From Rhodopseudomonas pentothenatexigens (GTDB taxonomy: Bacteria; Pseudomonadota; Alphaproteobacteria; Rhizobiales; Xanthobacteraceae), in NCBI RefSeq assembly GCF_900218015.1, contig NZ_UFQQ01000013.1, forward strand, positions 62,001 through 126,000: DNA of 64,000 bases. The letters are read 5' to 3'. The stretch's first letter is position 1. The number at the start of each line of letters is the position of its first letter. Shown here piece by piece: positions 36,294-44,293 of this stretch. The position numbers were made by a program, and so were the translations under genes. Under the pieces are notes generated by a model. That model was given only the letters and a program-made list of their open reading frames with translations. It was not told the origin of the DNA and searched no databases.

Positions 36294-37046
36294 TCAGCGC
36301 GCCGGTGCGCGCTTGAGGTGCAGATAGCCGGGATCGAATTCGCCGATCTTGGCGAGGCCTTGCCAGTTTCGGATGGTCAGAATCCCATAGCGGAAGTCCA
36401 TCGTCTTCGATGCCCGCAGCGACGAGATGGTCCGATTGACGGTGGCGATCGCCATGCCCAGGGTGTCGCCCAGTTGGGCGAGGCTGATCGGGAGCTGCAT
36501 TGAATTGCCGTCGGTGAGCTTGGAGACTTCGGCGCGGTAGAACAGCTCGCAGAACAGATGCGCCATCCGGGCCTTCATCGTCCGGGCGCTGTTGTTGGTG
36601 ATCGCTTCACGAAAAATCGCAGCGTCGACAAGGGTTTCGCGCCAGATCGCAAAGCCGAGACCGGGCCGGGCTTCGAACATCCGCAGGATCTCCCGATGTG
36701 GAATGATCGCCGCGACCGCTTGTCCGATTGCGCAGAGCGAGTGATCCATCCGCTCGAGGAAGATGCCCTGGGAGTCGGGCAAGTCGCCGACCATGTGAAA
36801 CGACAGGAATTGGCGCCGCCCATTTCGCTGCAGGTGATAACGCCCGACCATGCCGTCGACCACCAATGCGGCTCCTTTCGGGGATTCGCCCTGCTGGACC
36901 AGATCTTCGCCGCCTTGCAGCTCACGCAAGGTGAAGCTGAGACCGCGGATCGCCGCCAGATCGTCGCTCGACAGGCGGGAATGCTCACGGAGTTTGTCGA
37001 TCAAGACACGATGCACGTCCTTCATGAAGCCGAGGGCCTTTCGCAT
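36294..37046 (-). CDS. Crp/Fnr-family regulator B
   Basis: The product is about 250 residues. The ATG at 37046 is used; an internal ATG at 37025 and an upstream TTG are possible and none has a strong ribosome site. The effector barrel (about 15-130) has GEDLVQQGESPKGAALVVDG. The winged helix (about 165-225) contains ISLAQLGDTLGMAIATVNRTISSLR. No iron-sulfur cysteine cluster is seen. It converges with regulator A, 16 bases apart, but the two differ in sequence and are not a recent duplication. Confidence 0.85.
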   Translation of the reverse strand: MRKALGFMKDVHRVLIDKLREHSRLSSDDLAAIRGLSFTLRELQGGEDLVQQGESPKGAALVVDGMVGRYHLQRNGRRQFLSFHMVGDLPDSQGIFLERMDHSLCAIGQAVAAIIPHREILRMFEARPGLGFAIWRETLVDAAIFREAITNNSARTMKARMAHLFCELFYRAEVSKLTDGNSMQLPISLAQLGDTLGMAIATVNRTISSLRASKTMDFRYGILTIRNWQGLAKIGEFDPGYLHLKRAPAR

Positions 37047-37197
37047 ATCATCTGATACGGAGATCTGTGCCGGCTTCAACGCGGCGACGGAGGGTCGGTT
37101 TCAATTCCGCCGAGGAGGACCGGCGAAGCTGCGCTCGCTTGCGGATTGCGCTTCTGGCGTGCTCTGTCTGCTCGATGAGTCGTGCGAGGATCGATCG

Positions 37198-37773
37198 ATG
37201 AGTGATGTCAGCCGGCTGTGGCTGGTCCGGCATGCCCCGGTGGACGGGCCGAAGGGTGTCATCCATTCGCCCGACGCACCGGTCGATCTCGGCGATGCGG
37301 CGCGGCTGAGCCGGCTGCGCGAAGCGCTGCCGCGCGAGGCCGCGGCGGTCGCCAGTCCGAGTCGGCGCACGCGCGAGACCGCTGCGGCGATCGGTTTCGA
37401 GCCGGTGCTCGAGCCGGATTTCCGCGAGCAGGATTTCGGTGCCTGGACCGGGCGTCGCCACGATGATCTGGCGCGCGAGCTCGGCCCGGCCTACGAGGCG
37501 TTCTGGCAGGATGCCGCGCGGCTGGCGCCGCCGGGCGGCGAGAGTTTCGTCGACCAGATTGCACGGGTTCGTCGCGGTCTGGCGGCCCTGGCCGACGGCG
37601 ACGTCGTCATGGTGGTGCATTCCGGGACGATTCGCGCGGTGCTGGCGATCGCGCTGGGGATGTCGCCGGAAGCGGCCTTTAGCTTCGTGATCGATCCGCT
37701 GTCGCTGACGCTGATCGATCGGCTCGGCTCCTCCGGCTGGCGCATCGTCTGCGTCAATCGCATCGCCGGCTAA
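37198..37773 (+). CDS. cobC: Alpha-ribazole phosphatase, histidine phosphatase family
   Basis: The product is 191 residues. The ATG at 37198 follows GCGAGGA by seven bases. The phosphatase start LWLVRHAPVDG has the catalytic His, with Ala in place of the usual Gly of RHG. SRRTRETA supplies the second Arg, EQDFGAWTGRR the acid, and VVHSGTIRAVL the second His. These features and the size match CobC, which removes phosphate from alpha-ribazole phosphate or adenosylcobalamin phosphate late in B12 synthesis. A cobalamin riboswitch follows 70 bases downstream, which supports a B12 role. Confidence 0.8.
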   Translation: MSDVSRLWLVRHAPVDGPKGVIHSPDAPVDLGDAARLSRLREALPREAAAVASPSRRTRETAAAIGFEPVLEPDFREQDFGAWTGRRHDDLARELGPAYEAFWQDAARLAPPGGESFVDQIARVRRGLAALADGDVVMVVHSGTIRAVLAIALGMSPEAAFSFVIDPLSLTLIDRLGSSGWRIVCVNRIAG

Positions 37774-37840
37774 ATCGCCTGCTGCGGTGCACCGCGGCCA
37801 TTTTTACTTGCACGCACACCGGGCGCGTGCTCTGGTTTCG

Positions 37841-38014
37841 ACGTCTTCGGTGCCTCGCATGCGAGGTGAAACTGGGAATACGGTGCGGTGACTTTCACCA
37901 AATCCGTAGCTGCCCCCGCAACTGTAAGCGGATCTGTCCGGATCAGACGGCCACTGACGCCATCGGCGTCGGGAAGGCGATCCGGGCGACATCCGTGAGC
38001 CAGGAGACCGGCCG
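37841..38014 (+). promoter_or_regulatory. Cobalamin (B12) riboswitch
   Basis: The aptamer blocks appear in order: GGTGCCTCGCATGCGAGG with GAAACTGGGAA near the start, the core GCTGCCCCCGCAACTGTAAG (B12 box, about 37911-37930), the GCCACTG region, GGGAAGG, and the closing GAGCCAGGAGACCGGCC (37998-38014). It is oriented toward the small cysteine-rich gene at 38224. The 210-base distance leaves room for an expression platform; a GC-rich hairpin is possible at about 38085-38110. Adenosylcobalamin should repress the downstream gene. Confidence 0.93.
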
Positions 38015-38223
38015 GAGACGGAAGCATCTAACCGATCGACGGCGGGTCGAGAGCGGAGCAGCGATGACCGAATTCTCTTAGCAGGCGAAGCCGCGCGCAG
38101 CCGCGATCGCAGCGTCACGCGACGCTCGGCATCGCCTTGCGTTCATTCCCCTTCAATCAGAACCCGCCACAGCGCCGTTGCGATCAAGCCGGCGGTCCAC
38201 TGCTGCGGCGCGAGGGAACGGTT

Positions 38224-38559
38224 ATGGAGCCGAAAGACACCACCACCAACGAAGCCTTCAAGGGCTTCACCAACGAGGCTTGCCCGTTTCTGCCGTGTCA
38301 TCCCGGCGTCGAACGGGAGTTCAACTGCCTGTTCTGCTACTGCCCGCTGAGCGCGTATCAGTGCCCGGGCCCGTACAAGACGTTCGCCGATCGAAACGGG
38401 TTGACGCGCAAGGATTGTTCGGACTGCACCCTGCCGCACAACGGTTATCGGCGATCGTGGAATTTCATCCAGCGCTGGCTGGAGCGGCCGGTGCCCTGGG
38501 ACGGCCAGCCCCAGGATCCGCGTCGCCTCAAGCGTGAAGTCTCGGAGAGCGGCGACTGA
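38224..38559 (+). CDS. Small cysteine-rich metal-binding protein, B12-regulated
   Basis: The product is 111 residues. The ATG at 38224 follows GAGGGAACGG. It matches the cysteine-rich small domain family (PF04071 type): conserved CPFLPCHPG, FNCLFCYCPL, YQCPG, RKDCSDCTLPH and a tryptophan-rich end. The eight or so cysteines plus His suggest one or two metal sites. This family is often found next to cobalamin genes; its role is not established and could concern cobalt handling or B12 assembly. The riboswitch upstream gives direct evidence of B12 control. Confidence 0.85.
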   Translation: MEPKDTTTNEAFKGFTNEACPFLPCHPGVEREFNCLFCYCPLSAYQCPGPYKTFADRNGLTRKDCSDCTLPHNGYRRSWNFIQRWLERPVPWDGQPQDPRRLKREVSESGD

Positions 38560-38620
38560 CCGCCGCGGGCGCCTCCTTGTTGCCCTCGCAGAGCAGCACC
38601 AGGAGGCGCCTGAACGCTCT

Positions 38621-39766
38621 TTACAGCGAGCGGGCGATCAGCAGCTTCATCACCTCGTTGGTGCCGCCGTAGATCTTCTGGATCCGCGAGTCGATGAACA
38701 TCCGGCCGATCGGGTATTCCTGCATGTAGCCGTAGCCGCCGTGAAGCTGCAGGCATTCGTCGACGGTCTCGACCTGCTTCTGGGTGGTCCACCATTTCGC
38801 CATCGAGGCGGTGACGGCGTCGAGGTTGCCGGCGATCAGTTGCACCAGACAGAAGTCGACGAACACCCGTGCGATGAACGCCTCGGTCTTGCGCTCGGCG
38901 AGCGTGAAGGCGGTGTTCTGGAATTCGATGATCGGCTGGCCGAAGGCTTTGCGTTCCTTGGTGTAGTCCGAGGTCAGCGCCACGGCGCGCTCCATCGCCG
39001 CCACGGCGCCGATCGCGATGATCAGCCGCTCCTGCGGCAGTTGCTGCATCAGCTGCACGAAGCCTTTGCCCTCTTCGCCGCCGAGCAGGTTTTCCTTCGG
39101 CGTGCGGGCGTTCTCGAAGAACAGCTCGGAGGTGTCGGAGGCGTGCAGGCCGATCTTGTCGAGGTTGCGGCCGCGCTTGAAGCCGGGGTTGTCCTTGGTC
39201 TCCAGCACGATCAGCGACAGCCCCTTGGCGCCGGCGCCGCCGGTGCGGGCGACCACGATGATCAGGTCGCAATTCTGGCCGTTGGTGATGAAGGTCTTCT
39301 GGCCGTTGATGACGTAGTCGTCGCCGTCGAGCTTGGCGGTGGTGCGCACGCTCTGCAGGTCCGAGCCGGTGCCGGGCTCGGTCATCGCGATCGCGCCGAT
39401 CAGCTCGCCGCGGGCCATGCCGGGCAGCCAACGCCGCTTCTGCTCTTCCGAGCCGTAGTTGAGGATGTAGTGCGCCACGATGCCGCTCGAGACGGTGACG
39501 CCGCTCAGTGCGTCCGGGACGATCTTCTCCATGTCCTCATAGACCGCGGCGTCGTAAGCGAAGCTGGCGCCGAGTCCGCCGTATTCTTCCGGAACGCTGG
39601 GCAGCAGCGCGCCCATCTCGCCGAGCTTCAGCCAGGCCGAGCGGTCGACCATTTTCTGCTTGCGCCACTTTTCGCCGTGAGGAGCGAGGTCCTTGGCGAG
39701 GAATTTACGAAACTGGTCGCGGAACGTGTCCAGCTCTTCGGTCATCCAGGGCGATCGGTATTGCAT
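38621..39766 (-). CDS. Acyl-CoA dehydrogenase, long-chain/isovaleryl type
   Basis: The product is 381 residues, the standard length. The ATG at 39766 follows GAGGAAA. FAD and substrate motifs are AIAMTEPGTGSDLQ and GQKTFITNG. The C-terminal motif reads IYGGTNEVMKLLIAR, with Gly where medium-chain enzymes carry the catalytic Glu. In long-chain and isovaleryl types that Glu sits instead in a helix, matched here by LPQERLIIA near residue 240. Substrate specificity is unknown. A MarR regulator lies 164 bases upstream on the same strand and may control it. Confidence 0.87.
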   Translation of the reverse strand: MQYRSPWMTEELDTFRDQFRKFLAKDLAPHGEKWRKQKMVDRSAWLKLGEMGALLPSVPEEYGGLGASFAYDAAVYEDMEKIVPDALSGVTVSSGIVAHYILNYGSEEQKRRWLPGMARGELIGAIAMTEPGTGSDLQSVRTTAKLDGDDYVINGQKTFITNGQNCDLIIVVARTGGAGAKGLSLIVLETKDNPGFKRGRNLDKIGLHASDTSELFFENARTPKENLLGGEEGKGFVQLMQQLPQERLIIAIGAVAAMERAVALTSDYTKERKAFGQPIIEFQNTAFTLAERKTEAFIARVFVDFCLVQLIAGNLDAVTASMAKWWTTQKQVETVDECLQLHGGYGYMQEYPIGRMFIDSRIQKIYGGTNEVMKLLIARSL

Positions 39767-39882
39767 GTTTCCTCACTCGAATGGGCGGCCGCTTGGCACG
39801 GCGCATCGCCCGCTGATCTAGGCCAGTTCGGCGGTGCAGGATAGTCGTTGCGATCGCCGCATCTTGCGGCGTGTCGCTGCAG

Positions 39883-39905
39883 GCGGCTGCGCCGTTCGCA
39901 GCCGC
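39883..39905 (-). terminator. Stem-loop downstream of the MarR gene
   Basis: GCGGCTGC (39883-39890) and GCAGCCGC (39898-39905) form a perfect 8-base stem with a 7-base loop, 25 bases after the MarR stop. There is no clear U run, so it may be a weak terminator or processing signal. Confidence 0.4.
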
Positions 39906-39930
39906 AGCATGCGCAATGCTGGAAGGTCGC

Positions 39931-40374
39931 TCAGGTCGCGCTGTCGATCAGGCTTTCAAGCAGCCGCTTCAGCTCGGCGGTGGCCTTGTCGCCGTAGCTC
40001 TCGGCGATATGCGCCTCCTGGCTCAGCGCCAGCGCATTCAGCCGCTGGGTCAGCGCCTTGCCGCGATCGGAGATGTGCATCAGCACCTTGCGGCGGTCCT
40101 CCGGGTCCTGGACGCGGTACACCAGCGAATCCGACACCATCCGGTCGATGATCTTGGTCAGGGTCGGATGATTGAGCAGCACCGCCTCGGCGAGTTCGCC
40201 CATCGAATGACCCTTGCCGTCGGACAGCACCTTGAGGATGCGCCACTGCTCCACCGGCACCCCTTCGCTGCGTAGCCGTGCTTCGAGCTGGCGGTTGATC
40301 TCCCGATTGGCCTGCGCCAGCAGATAGGCGAGGTGTTCGGTGATCGGCGGATTGCGGGTCGGCGATTTGGCCAC
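39931..40374 (-). CDS. MarR-family transcriptional regulator
   Basis: The product is 147 residues with a GTG start at 40374. A winged helix (about 40-105) shows QWRILKVLSDGKGHSMGEL, NHPTLTKIIDRMVSDSL and the wing DPEDRRKVLMHIS, all typical of MarR. Length is normal. It is divergent from the AmiC-like gene at 40533; the 158-base gap holds palindromes that could bind its dimer. It may therefore control the amide locus, or the acyl-CoA dehydrogenase downstream, or both. Confidence 0.87.
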   Translation of the reverse strand: MAKSPTRNPPITEHLAYLLAQANREINRQLEARLRSEGVPVEQWRILKVLSDGKGHSMGELAEAVLLNHPTLTKIIDRMVSDSLVYRVQDPEDRRKVLMHISDRGKALTQRLNALALSQEAHIAESYGDKATAELKRLLESLIDSAT

Positions 40375-40417
40375 GATGAGACTTTATCGTTCCGTCTGAG
40401 TGAATCGGATGCGCAGT

Positions 40418-40456
40418 TTGCTGCATCTATATGCACAGCAATCCTTGAAGATTCAA
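40418..40456. promoter_or_regulatory. Operator candidates between MarR and amide genes
   Basis: Two dyads lie in the divergent region. TTGCTGCAT (40418-40426) faces ATGCACAGCAA (40431-40441), an imperfect inverted repeat. TTGAA-GA-TTCAA (40445-40456) is a perfect 12-base palindrome. The tract is AT-rich and sits 75-115 bases before the AmiC-like gene. Both are fit for a MarR dimer; which is used cannot be told. Confidence 0.5.
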
Positions 40457-40532
40457 TATTTTCGAATAGCATCGATCGTCGAACCCGGGGAGGGGACTTC
40501 GGCGGGATCACCCGCACTAGGCAGGAGAGGGC

Positions 40533-41717
40533 GTGCTTTCGGCTGTCGATCTCGGACATCGTGGCTTCTATGGAGGGCCGCCGCTCGGCTTGCTGGAGCG
40601 CGGCTCGCTTCCCGACGCGCGTTGGGTGGAAGGGCCGGGAGACGGCGGCGGTGCGGCTTCGCGCCGTGCCCGCAACAAGCTCCGCGTCGCGAACTTCGTC
40701 ACCTTCCAGGGCTCGCCCGGACTGTGGGGACCGGCCTCGACCAATGCGGCGCTGCTGGCGGCGGCGGAGATCAACAAGCGCGGCGGCATCCTCGGTCGCG
40801 AGATCGAGCTGGTGTTCAGCGACGCCGGCGGTCCGATCGAGGATGTCATCCACCGTGTCTCGCTGGCGGTGGATTACGACGACGTCGATATCGTGATGGG
40901 CTCGCATATCAGCGCCGTGCGGGTCGCCTTGCGCAAAGCCATTCGCGGCCGTGTGCCGTACATCTACACGCCGGTCTATGAAGGCGGCGAGCGGACCCCC
41001 GGGGTGATGGCGATCGGCGAAACGCCGCGCTGGCAGAGCCGGCCGGCGATCGACTGGCTGGCGCGGGAAAAGAAGGCGCAGCGCTGGTATCTGATCGGCA
41101 GCGACTACGTCTGGCCGTGGCTGTCGCACCGTGCGGTCAAGAAATACATCAAGGATGCCGGCGGCCAAGTGGTCGGCGAGGAGTTCGTGCCGCTCGGCGA
41201 GGACGATCACGAACGCCATCTCGACCGGATCCGGGCCGCCCAGCCCGACGTGGTGCTGATCTCTCTGATCGGCAACGACAGCGTCACCTTCAATCGTGCC
41301 TTCGCCGAAGCCGGGCTGTCGCGCCACATCCTGCGGCTTGCCGGCGCGATGGACGAGACCGTGCTGCTCGGGATCGGCGCCGACAACACCGAGAATCTGT
41401 TCTGCGCCTCGGGCTATTTCGGCTGCCACGACAGCGCCGCCAACGACGCGTTCCGCGATTCCTATCGGCGGATGTTCGGACCGACCGCGCCGCCGATCGG
41501 CTCGGTCGGGCAGTCGAACTACGAAGGCCTGCGATTTCTGGCGACGATCGCCGAGAAGGCGCAAACGCTGCAGGCCCGCTCGCTGCTGCAGGTAGCGCGC
41601 AATGTCGTGTATCAGGGTGGACGCGGCGAGGTGACGATCCGCGACGGCCGAGCCCGGATGACGATGCATCTCGCCGAAGCCGACGGCCTGGATTTCAAGC
41701 TGCTCCGCACGTTCTGA
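40533..41717 (+). CDS. AmiC-like cytosolic ligand-binding protein (Peripla_BP_5 type)
   Basis: The product is 394 residues. A GTG start at 40533 follows CAGGAGAGG closely. The fold is that of urea/amide-binding proteins: KLRVANFVTFQGSPGLWGP at the domain start, DVDIVMGSHISAVRVAL, YIYTPVYEGGE, IGSDYVWPW and GSVGQSNYEGLRFLA. There is no signal peptide; the N-terminus (MLSAVDLGHRGFYGG) is polar, so it stays in the cytosol. That matches AmiC, the amide sensor of the Pseudomonas amidase operon, which works with the antiterminator AmiR. No AmiR is seen here. It heads the amidase and transporter genes. Confidence 0.8.
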   Translation: MLSAVDLGHRGFYGGPPLGLLERGSLPDARWVEGPGDGGGAASRRARNKLRVANFVTFQGSPGLWGPASTNAALLAAAEINKRGGILGREIELVFSDAGGPIEDVIHRVSLAVDYDDVDIVMGSHISAVRVALRKAIRGRVPYIYTPVYEGGERTPGVMAIGETPRWQSRPAIDWLAREKKAQRWYLIGSDYVWPWLSHRAVKKYIKDAGGQVVGEEFVPLGEDDHERHLDRIRAAQPDVVLISLIGNDSVTFNRAFAEAGLSRHILRLAGAMDETVLLGIGADNTENLFCASGYFGCHDSAANDAFRDSYRRMFGPTAPPIGSVGQSNYEGLRFLATIAEKAQTLQARSLLQVARNVVYQGGRGEVTIRDGRARMTMHLAEADGLDFKLLRTF

Positions 41718-41880
41718 ATCGGATCAGTCCGTCAGGGTCGGCTCGTTGAAAAATTATACTTGAAAAGGAAAATATTTCCCTGTGTATTAACGCCTGACGC
41801 GGCGGCGCTTCTGCAGAGCCGCCGCCGGCGTCCCTCCCCGGGTCGCCATTCCCGATCCGCCTACGCGCAGGAGAACCAAC

Positions 41881-43395
41881 TTGGCCGTTTCGCTTCCCAC
41901 CCCCACGCAGATTCTCGAAGTCGCCGATCAGTGCGGCCTGTCGCTCACCGACGAGGATATCGTCTCGTTCCGCGGGCTGATGCAGCCGTCGATCGACGCC
42001 TACAACGTGGTCGCGGCGCTGCCCGATGAAGTGCCGCTGGTGAAGTATCCGCGCACGCCCGGCTATACGCCCGGTGCCGAGGACAACCCGCGCAACGCCT
42101 GGTATCGGAAGTCGAGCGTGAAGGGCGCGGCGTCGGGCAAGCTGAAGGGCAAGACCGTCGCGCTGAAGGACAACATCATGCTGGCCGGCGTGCCGATGAT
42201 GAACGGCTCGTCGACTCTCGAAGGCTACGTGCCGGACTTCGACGCCACTGTCGTCACCCGCATTCTCGATGCCGGCGGCGAGATCGTCGGCAAAACCCAT
42301 TGCGAGCATTTCTGCATGTCCGGCGGCAGCCACACCGGCTCCAATGGTCCGGTGCACAATCCGCACAAGATGGGCTACTCGGCCGGCGGCTCGTCGTCGG
42401 GCAGCGCCGTGGTGGTCGCGCTCGGCGAGGCCGATATGGCGATGGGCGGCGACCAGGGCGGCTCGATCCGGATGCCGTCGTCGTTCAGCGGCACCTACGG
42501 CATGAAGCCGACCTGGGGGCTGGTGCCCTACACCGGCATCATGCCGATCGAGATCTATGTCGATCACACCGGGCCGATGACCGCGAATGTCGAAGACAAC
42601 GCGCTGCTGCTCGAAGTCATCGCCGGCGACGACGGTTACGATCCGCGCATCCGCGCTCCCAAGGTGCACGAGTACACCAAGGCGCTCGGCCAGGGCATCA
42701 AGGGCATGAAGATCGGCATCGTCCGGGAAGGCTTCGAACAGCCCGGCGCCGAGCCTGCGGTGAATGAAAGCGTCCGCGAAGCAGCCAAGAAGCTTGCGAG
42801 CCTCGGCGCCACCGTGGAGGAGATCTCGATCCCGGCTCACAATCTCGCCGGCGCGGTGTGGATGCCGATCGGCACCGAGGGCATGACCCAGACCATGATG
42901 TTCGGCGACGGCTACGGCCTCAGCCGTCCGGACCTTTACTCGACCACGTTGATGAAGGCGCATCGCGGCTGGCGCGGCCAGGCGGACTCGCTGTCCGAGA
43001 CCACCAAGATGATGCTGCTGCTCGGCACCTACATCAACAACACCTTCGGGCCGCGCTACTACGGCAAGGCTCTCAACATCTCGCGCCGCATCGCCGCGGC
43101 CTACGACGCCGCGCTGGCGAACTTCGACCTACTGCTGATGCCGACCACGCCGATGAAGGCCACGCCGCTGCCGGCGCCGGGCGCGCCGCGCGAGGAGGTG
43201 ATCGGCCGTGCCTTCGAGATGATCACCAACACCGCGCCGTTCGACATCACCCACCATCCGGCGATGTCGATCCCCTGCGGCATGGTCGATGGTCTGCCGG
43301 TCGGGCTGATGCTGGTCGGCAAGCACTTCGATGAGCCGACCATCTACCGCGCCGCCCACGCCTTCGAGCAGTCGGGCGACTGGAAGAAGATGTGA
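41881..43395 (+). CDS. Amidase (amidase signature family)
   Basis: The product is 504 residues. A TTG start at 41881 lies seven bases after AGGAGA, which supports it. The catalytic set is visible: Lys in TVALKDNIMLAG, the Ser pair region GGSSSGSAVVVA, and the nucleophile Ser in GGDQGGSIRMPSS. The sequence and length resemble nitrile-hydratase-associated amidases that convert aliphatic or aromatic amides to acids and ammonia. It lies between a cytosolic amide-type sensor and an amide/urea-type transporter, so imported amides are the probable substrate. A 163-base AT-richer leader precedes it. Confidence 0.9.
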   Translation: MAVSLPTPTQILEVADQCGLSLTDEDIVSFRGLMQPSIDAYNVVAALPDEVPLVKYPRTPGYTPGAEDNPRNAWYRKSSVKGAASGKLKGKTVALKDNIMLAGVPMMNGSSTLEGYVPDFDATVVTRILDAGGEIVGKTHCEHFCMSGGSHTGSNGPVHNPHKMGYSAGGSSSGSAVVVALGEADMAMGGDQGGSIRMPSSFSGTYGMKPTWGLVPYTGIMPIEIYVDHTGPMTANVEDNALLLEVIAGDDGYDPRIRAPKVHEYTKALGQGIKGMKIGIVREGFEQPGAEPAVNESVREAAKKLASLGATVEEISIPAHNLAGAVWMPIGTEGMTQTMMFGDGYGLSRPDLYSTTLMKAHRGWRGQADSLSETTKMMLLLGTYINNTFGPRYYGKALNISRRIAAAYDAALANFDLLLMPTTPMKATPLPAPGAPREEVIGRAFEMITNTAPFDITHHPAMSIPCGMVDGLPVGLMLVGKHFDEPTIYRAAHAFEQSGDWKKM

Positions 43396-43431
43396 TCGCG
43401 GTCCGGTCGTCCGTCAGCCGGTAAGGTCCGA

Positions 43432-44289
43432 ATGGAAAACCTGTTCGCTGCCCTGTTCGAAATCCTGAGCTTCGGTTCCATCGTCGTGCTGGTGGTGCTG
43501 GGGCTCGGGATCATCGCCAGCATGATGGGCATCTTCAACTTCGCGCAGGGCGAGTTCGTCCTGCTCGGCGCCTACATCACCTATCTGGCGCACACCGCCG
43601 GCCTGCCGGTGTGGACCGGCATGGTCGCAGCGCCATTCCTGGTCGGTGCGTTCGGCCTGGTGCTCGAACGCCTCATCGTGCGGCGTTTCTACGCCGCGCC
43701 GATCGTGGCGATGCTCGGGACCTATGCGCTCGGTCTGATCATCCGCGAGATCGTCCGCGGCCTGATCGGCGGCCTCTATATCTCGGTGCCGGAGCCGATC
43801 GGCGGTTCGATCACCGTCGGCGACGTGCATCTGTCGACCTGGCGGCTGGTGATCATCGTCGTCACCGCGCTGGTGATGATCGGCAGCTATCTGTTGCTGT
43901 CGCGAACCTCGTTCGGATTGAGGGTGCGGGCGTCGCTGGAAAATCCGGCGCTGGCGCGGGCCTCCGGCATCTCCACCAACGCGATCTACGGTGCCACCTT
44001 CGCGTTCGGTGCGGCGCTCGCCGGACTCGCCGGCGCGCTGATCGTGCCGGTGTTCTCGCTGTTCGCCGATCTCGGCCTGCGCTTCCTGATCCAGGGCTTC
44101 ATCGCCGTGATGGTCGGCGGCGTCGGCTCGTTCGCCGGTCCGGTCGCCGGCGCCGGCATCATCGGCACCCTGTCGGCGGCGCTGCCCTGGGTGATCCAGC
44201 CGGTGATCGCCGACGTGCTCGTGTTCGTGCTCGCCATCATCTTCATCAAATTCCGGCCGCAGGGCCTCGTTTCGGGAAAAGGAATCTAG
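43432..44289 (+). CDS. Urea/amide-type ABC transporter permease (UrtB-like)
   Basis: The product is 285 residues, with about eight hydrophobic helices. It carries the UrtB/LivH signature MMGIFNFAQGEFVLLGAYI near residue 30, and the coupling segment ASLENPALARASGISTNA. It lies 36 bases after the amidase gene and four bases before the binding-protein gene. The transporter order here (B-A-C-D-E) differs from the usual urtABCDE order. Confidence 0.87.
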   Translation: MENLFAALFEILSFGSIVVLVVLGLGIIASMMGIFNFAQGEFVLLGAYITYLAHTAGLPVWTGMVAAPFLVGAFGLVLERLIVRRFYAAPIVAMLGTYALGLIIREIVRGLIGGLYISVPEPIGGSITVGDVHLSTWRLVIIVVTALVMIGSYLLLSRTSFGLRVRASLENPALARASGISTNAIYGATFAFGAALAGLAGALIVPVFSLFADLGLRFLIQGFIAVMVGGVGSFAGPVAGAGIIGTLSAALPWVIQPVIADVLVFVLAIIFIKFRPQGLVSGKGI

Positions 44290-44293
44290 CCTG

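Noticed and set aside
38064-38081. Five-codon leader peptide (MTEFS) between the B12 riboswitch and the cysteine-rich gene
   Set aside because: Too short, with no clear ribosome site and no regulatory amino acid run. It may be chance.
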